This document shows, in pieces, positions 59,781-64,000 of a stretch of 64,000 bases of DNA. The stretch comes from Sphagnum magellanicum (Eukaryota > Streptophyta > Sphagnopsida > Sphagnales > Sphagnaceae). Position 1 is the stretch's first letter, and each line of letters starts with the position of its first letter. The position numbers and the translations under genes are program-made. The stretch is from NCBI GenBank assembly GCA_021904315.1, contig CM038918.1, positions 8,571,349 to 8,635,348 of the forward strand. Reading direction: 5' to 3'. The notes below the pieces were generated by a model that saw only the letters and a program-made list of their open reading frames with translations, did no database searches and was not told where the DNA came from.

Positions 59781-60172
59781 TGGTAGAAGTCAAATTTAAT
59801 TAATGTAGAATATTTCACACTACTGTAACAACAAATTTGCATTTCAGAAGAGCAACCAATGAGAAAAAAAATTTGCGTTTCACAAGAGCAATCAATGAGA
59901 AAACAAATTTGCATTTCACAAGAGCAACCAATGAGAAAACAAATGTCATTGTCATTCCTATGCTTTTGGCTTTCGTCACTCCTATTTTTCACAAGAGTGA
60001 CTAGTGAGAAAAAAAGACATGAAGACGACAGTTGTGCATTGTCATCTTTGTGTCTAAAAGGAGCTAGAACAAGAGGTGAAGATGACAATGATCTTTGTGA
60101 TCGTTATTGTCTTTTGGTTTTCAAAGGAGCGACAACGAGGAGAAAAAAAGGACACAAAATAAAACAAGGGAC
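59781..60172 (-). repeat. Putative LTR of element B copy 2
   Basis: The inner boundary (59781) is set by the primer site. The outer end is uncertain; TGGGTCCCTT at 60172 on the minus strand is a candidate TG start, giving about 390 bp. No partner LTR exists in the window because element A cut off the other side. It includes the 36-bp tandem repeat. Confidence 0.45.
59842..59949. repeat. 36-bp tandem repeat, three units
   Basis: Units at 59842-59877, 59878-59913 and 59914-59949, each TTTCA(C/G)AAGAGCAA(C/T)CAATG plus AGAAAA(A/C)AAATTTGC-type sequence. Flanked by degenerate partial units (59830, 59984). Confidence 0.9.
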
Positions 60173-60274
60173 CCACCTATAGGAGCTTCAGCAATTCATA
60201 TTTAAAAAAACCATGAAAACCATGAAAAAACAAGACATGAGTGTTGTTCTTACCTCTGAATGTTGCTCTCAAGC

Positions 60275-60336
60275 TCCACAACTTAGCACTCCCTAGCTTG
60301 AGCGTTCCACAGCTCAGCACTCCACAACTTGAACGC
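60275..60336 (+). repeat. 31-bp tandem duplication
   Basis: 60275-60305 and 60306-60336 share TCCACA(A/G)CT(T/C)AGCACTCC and CTTGA(G/A)CG. Moderate divergence. The stretch 60370-60440 is G/T-rich with a short TTTAGGG-like run. Confidence 0.75.
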
Positions 60337-60781
60337 TCTAGGGACATTTGAAGTGGAGTGGAGAAAATGAATTTAGGTTTAAGATAGGGGAGGGTTTAGG
60401 GTTTAGGGTAGGGGAGGTAGGTAGGAGGGGAAAGCTTTGGGGTAGATAAGAGGGCTGAAAAAACCCTGGGCAGGGGAAGAGAAAAATTAAAATGCCCAGG
60501 TTGGGTGGGCTGGATGTGTTTGGGTTCATCCCCAAAACAGCTTGAACAGCCTCATCCTGAACTGGTGCATTGATGGCTGCTGGTTCACTCCAGGCCTCTC
60601 CCATAAGCACCCAACAGGTCGTAACAGTGGGACAACAATAACATTTCCAGAGCTATGCTTGTCATCTCTGCATGTGGTGCAGTAGAATCCTGACAAAAGT
60701 CCCTTTGTGGTCATGGGCTGTTGGAACATCAGTTCCAAGGTCTCTCCTTTGATAACTTTCCTTCTTGTTTAATTTTTGTTA

Positions 60782-61155
60782 CTTGGCATCTCCAGAGGTG
60801 CTCAGTATGTGACCCTGTAAAAATATTTTCAAATCCAAGTTTAGTTATATACTTTTTTGCACCCCACCCATAAAACTGAAACTGGGACAGCAAATGAATG
60901 AGGGACTACTGATAGCAAATTACGTGGACCAATCATTATGATGGGCCAATCAGAAACACTGGCTAGTACTCGGATCATATTTATTACAGTATTTTTGTAC
61001 AGGTGCACAGCATTGCTGCGCCTTTTACCAGCCACCGGAATCTGTACGACATGATGAGCCAAAACTACTTTCCTGAGCCAAACCGGTATGTTTTGACTTT
61101 TCTTCATCCAATTTTACTATGCATGTTCACGTACGGAGCACTGCTGCAGATGCTC
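60782..61155. mobile_element. MITE family member, copy 2, about 374 bp
   Basis: Related to 6111-6472 over its length. The right end reads GCTGCAGATGCTC followed by TTA (61156-61158). The left end reads GGCATCTCCAGAGGTGCTCAG, preceded by TTA (60779-60781). The inverted ends extend about 25-30 bp here (GTGCTCAGTATGTGA against TCACGTACGGAGCAC). No coding capacity. Confidence 0.7.
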
Positions 61156-61158
61156 TTA

Positions 61159-64000
61159 GTGGTACTAGTTAGCTTTTTACACAACTCTATCCATCGACCA
61201 TATGTGGACCTCTACCAATGTCTTCCACATTCCAAATGGCAAGTTATTTCCCATCCCAACCCAGATAGGGTAAACTGGCTCATCACCAATCACTTGCTTA
61301 TGACTGAACACATTGGCAGATATTTCTCAATTCTTCTCCACTTTGAGCGATCTAAAATGTTACAGGAGCACCTTCTCAGGTTCCACAAATCATATTTGAA
61401 ATGCAAAGCCAAGGGACCAGCCAAAAAAGAGCACCAAAGAAAATTCGTTTTTTTGAATCCCAAAACGCTTTTTTTTTCATTTTGACCCCTCGTACTTTTA
61501 AATGCCATAACTTTCTTTATTTCTAATTCATTTAAAATGATTTAAAGTGCTATAGGAGTGCACATGAAGTTCTACAAATCATTTTTCAACTCTAATAGTA
61601 ACAGAGCAACATACAAGGAATTTTTTTAGTGTTTGAGAATCAGCCTTTGTAATGTTTGGTGGTTTGTTTTTTTTAGTTCTTGACTCCCTGTACTTTGGGC
61701 GGCGTAGCTTTCTTATTTCTAATCCATTTTCGACAATTGTTATGTCAGATGCCCCAAGAGGCAGGGTTCAAGTTTTGTTTCAACACCAGAAACAACAGAG
61801 CCCTCCCCTTGGATCTGACCTGCCTGGAACGCTTAAGTGTTCGATCACTGCCAGTTTACCCTAGGTGAAATATTGAAAAGTGTAGAGTGATGACAAGTGA
61901 AACATCACCACATAAACCAACCAGTGTGACAATCAAAATGAATCATATATTTATAGTCATCCTCTAGAAGCACCATGTATCTTATGCATACTTAGAGCAC
62001 ACCAACCTGAAGCAATAAAATGAGTTGAGTATTATAGTTTAAATGAAGTATAGAAGTTAAATAGTGTGAAACTAAATTTAGGGTTGTACATAAGCCCAAG
62101 ATGTTAAGGTCCTCCAAGAGGGATAGTAAATGGAAAAGATTATTTAAGATTGGCCAACCAGAACCATTGGTTGAGGTGGTGACATTTAAATATTCTCTCA
62201 CTTTGTATTGTTCACTCTTTCATGTCTATGATTGATGACCAAGGAATAATTAACACTAAGCGTTGAATTTACTAAACATCGATAGAGCCCAAAAAAAGGC
62301 CTTTTTACAAAAACTTGCATGATCGAAGAACCTAGACCTATTTGAATAAGGAGAGCAAACTGGTCCAGGTTTCGGGTTCAATTTCAGCATAGTGGCTGTT
62401 TTGCTTGGTTTGAATTCAAATCCGATTCCAGCAAACTCTAGTCCAAATACTCTAGAATCTTTGCCCAAAACTGGCCTAGTACGGTGACCCTGCCAACATT
62501 GGTCCCAAACTCAGTTTCATAGTAGTTAAAGGTAGCTTGAAGTTCATCAAAATAACACATTTACGAGCCATTATATTGCTACTTGTGTAGGTGATGTTCT
62601 AGCATTGGGAGAGTGGTATTTGTGGCCACTTTCCTCCTTGAATCATGGCTAGGTCAAAAATTTCCAAAACCTTGGCGAAAGATCTATTCAAGGCCAAGGG
62701 CTAAAACTATCACAGCCTTGTCTTCTTCTAAGCAAGTGATGAATTCTTTGCATGGACCAAATACTATGAAGCAATCTCGCTCCATTGCCTTGTCAAGATT
62801 AGGATATGATATTCAAGTAAAAAGTTTAGACCCTTTTTTGGCATTCACATGTCTCAAACTCCCAACCATCCAATTTGGAAAAGTTTGGGACTTCGAGAAG
62901 CACCTCGTCTTTTGTCTTTTTCGATACCAGTTTTTAAAAAATCTTGTTGAGCTTGTACACACTTCCCAACCACCCATCCAATAATGTACAAAGTTTAATG
63001 GTTTGAGAAGTATGGCTTTATTCCTAGTTCTAATCATCCAACATGTTTCATGCTCTAGTATACCTTATCTGGTTTGGCACTCAGGTGTCCAATAATAATT
63101 TATTTTTTAAAGATCAAATTTCACAATACAAATGATAACTTATGAATTTTTTGACTTATTATCAAATTAAGTAGAAATTTTTTTAAATTATTGGCAATCT
63201 ATTTATGAAGAAAGGTAGTTTGTTTGTTTGTTGGTTCTCCCCCTAGGGAAGAGACATAGGTGTGATATCACCTTTGTTCCTCTACGACAAACTTTAAGTC
63301 TCGCTCTACACTATATTCTGTACACTATATTGTCATGTCGTGGATCGAATTCAGTCTCCACATGTACTCCACATGTACTAACTTTTTAAAATTCAGATTA
63401 AATGCTTCTTCATTTGAACAATGATTTTCTTCTTGATTAAATTTTTTTTATTATGATATCATTAACTAACATTAAACCACCTTGTGATTAGCCACTTGTT
63501 TTTGTTTGTCATTGAGAAATCTCCCAAACCCCAACACCTTTTGTCATGCTCTTGGTACCATTCAAATGCCCCCTTGAAGAACAAAGATGCATCAAGTTGG
63601 TTTCATAATGTTTCAACCTATGGTGAAGAAGTCATTGAATTCGGAACAATTCTTTCATTGAAATCTTATTTAAACGAAAACTATTAAATTATAAGTAATT
63701 TGGGTGCCATCTTGGTATCCTGAGAAAGGCCTCAATGAGTAGGATTTAATGAAGGTGATTTGGAAATTTTTTAGACCTAAGGAGTGGGAGAGATTAAATT
63801 TTGAGTATTTTTTATCATTGAAAATCTAAGTAAACTAAAAATAATAATTTTGGAAAGAAAAATTAGTTGGGTGGTGAGTTCACACTTGAGCCAACAGCAC
63901 AAGTTACACAAGTGACAATTGATTATTGCACTTAATGTTCATGAAAAAATCTCATTAAAAGAGAAGTGTGAGATGATTTTCTTTCCTCATCATAGTTTTT
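61159..64000. other. Intergenic stretch, no recognised gene
   Basis: Apart from the diverged repeat at 61330-61810, I see no element. The longest ORFs (61003-61485, which starts inside the MITE, and 62613-62984) carry no motif and no consistent start context. 63170-63200 and 63430-63460 are AT-rich. Confidence 0.45.
61330..61810 (+). repeat. Three-unit diverged tandem repeat, period about 170-200 bp
   Basis: Segments near 61330-61420, 61480-61610 and 61680-61800 share, in order, a TTTCTNATTC-type word, a (G)ATNTAAA-TG word, AGGAG(C/T)(A/G)C or AGGCAGG, and TTC(C/T)ACAAATCAT or TTTCAACACC, then AACAGAG(C/-). Divergence is high, so unit borders are approximate. Confidence 0.45.

Noticed and set aside
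60392-60408. GGGTTTAGGGTTTAGGG, the plant telomere unit
   Set aside because: Only about two and a half units inside a GT-rich stretch; too short to claim an interstitial telomere.
61003-61485. 160-codon plus-strand ORF
   Set aside because: Starts inside a MITE and runs into unrelated sequence; no motif.
1-64000. tRNA, rRNA, CRISPR or bacterial operon features
   Set aside because: Looked for cloverleaf A/B-box patterns, rRNA-like GC blocks and regular spacer arrays; none found, and the content is plant transposon DNA.

Overview
The window looks like intergenic DNA from a large, AT-rich plant nuclear genome. It holds layers of decayed plant-type transposable elements (a chromovirus, a second Ty3/gypsy lineage, an L1-type LINE, a Mutator-like element, a CACTA-type element and MITEs). 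I see no convincing host protein gene, no tRNA or rRNA gene and no bacterial feature. A gymnosperm would fit the old, densely nested pattern, but that is an inference.

The dominant structure is a composite block present twice in the same orientation, at 11863-24804 and 47116-59348, about 22 kb apart. Each copy contains, left to right: a CTAA-rich stretch, an AT-rich stretch, a roughly 80-bp minisatellite, a plus-strand chromovirus (element A) that lacks its 5' LTR and most of gag but keeps gag knuckle, protease, RT, RNase H, integrase, chromodomain and 3' LTR, and a minus-strand Ty3/gypsy element of another lineage (element B) that A interrupted. The copies share stop codons, a frameshift and protease substitutions, so an already damaged nest was duplicated. 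Later each copy gained its own deletions. Copy 1 keeps the gag N-terminal region of B but loses the LTR. Copy 2 keeps an LTR, primer-binding site and gag start but lacks about 1.2 kb of gag.

Left part (1-11862): a 632-bp inverted-repeat element, a Tourist-like MITE with TAA duplication (3283-3456), a second MITE type (6111-6472, relative at 60782-61155), and a 1115-bp CACTA-type element with a CAT target duplication (7295-8409).

Middle (25-47 kb): 30-bp and 60-bp minisatellites near 29.5 kb, a cluster of inverted repeats at 33.1-33.8 kb, an isolated CpG-rich island with an upstream TATA motif at 36.5-36.8 kb, a dead LINE (38.68-40.09 kb) and a dead Mutator-like element (about 40.96-44.94 kb) with a fold-back element inside its transposase. 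Its end-repeats resemble those fused to element A in both block copies.

Right part (59.3-64 kb): the start of element B copy 2, short tandem duplications, the second MITE and otherwise unrecognised sequence. Nothing here works together as a pathway. The interest lies in genome history and in a few non-canonical retroelement modules: a Q-S heptad protein, a second gag zinc knuckle, and a post-integrase ORF.
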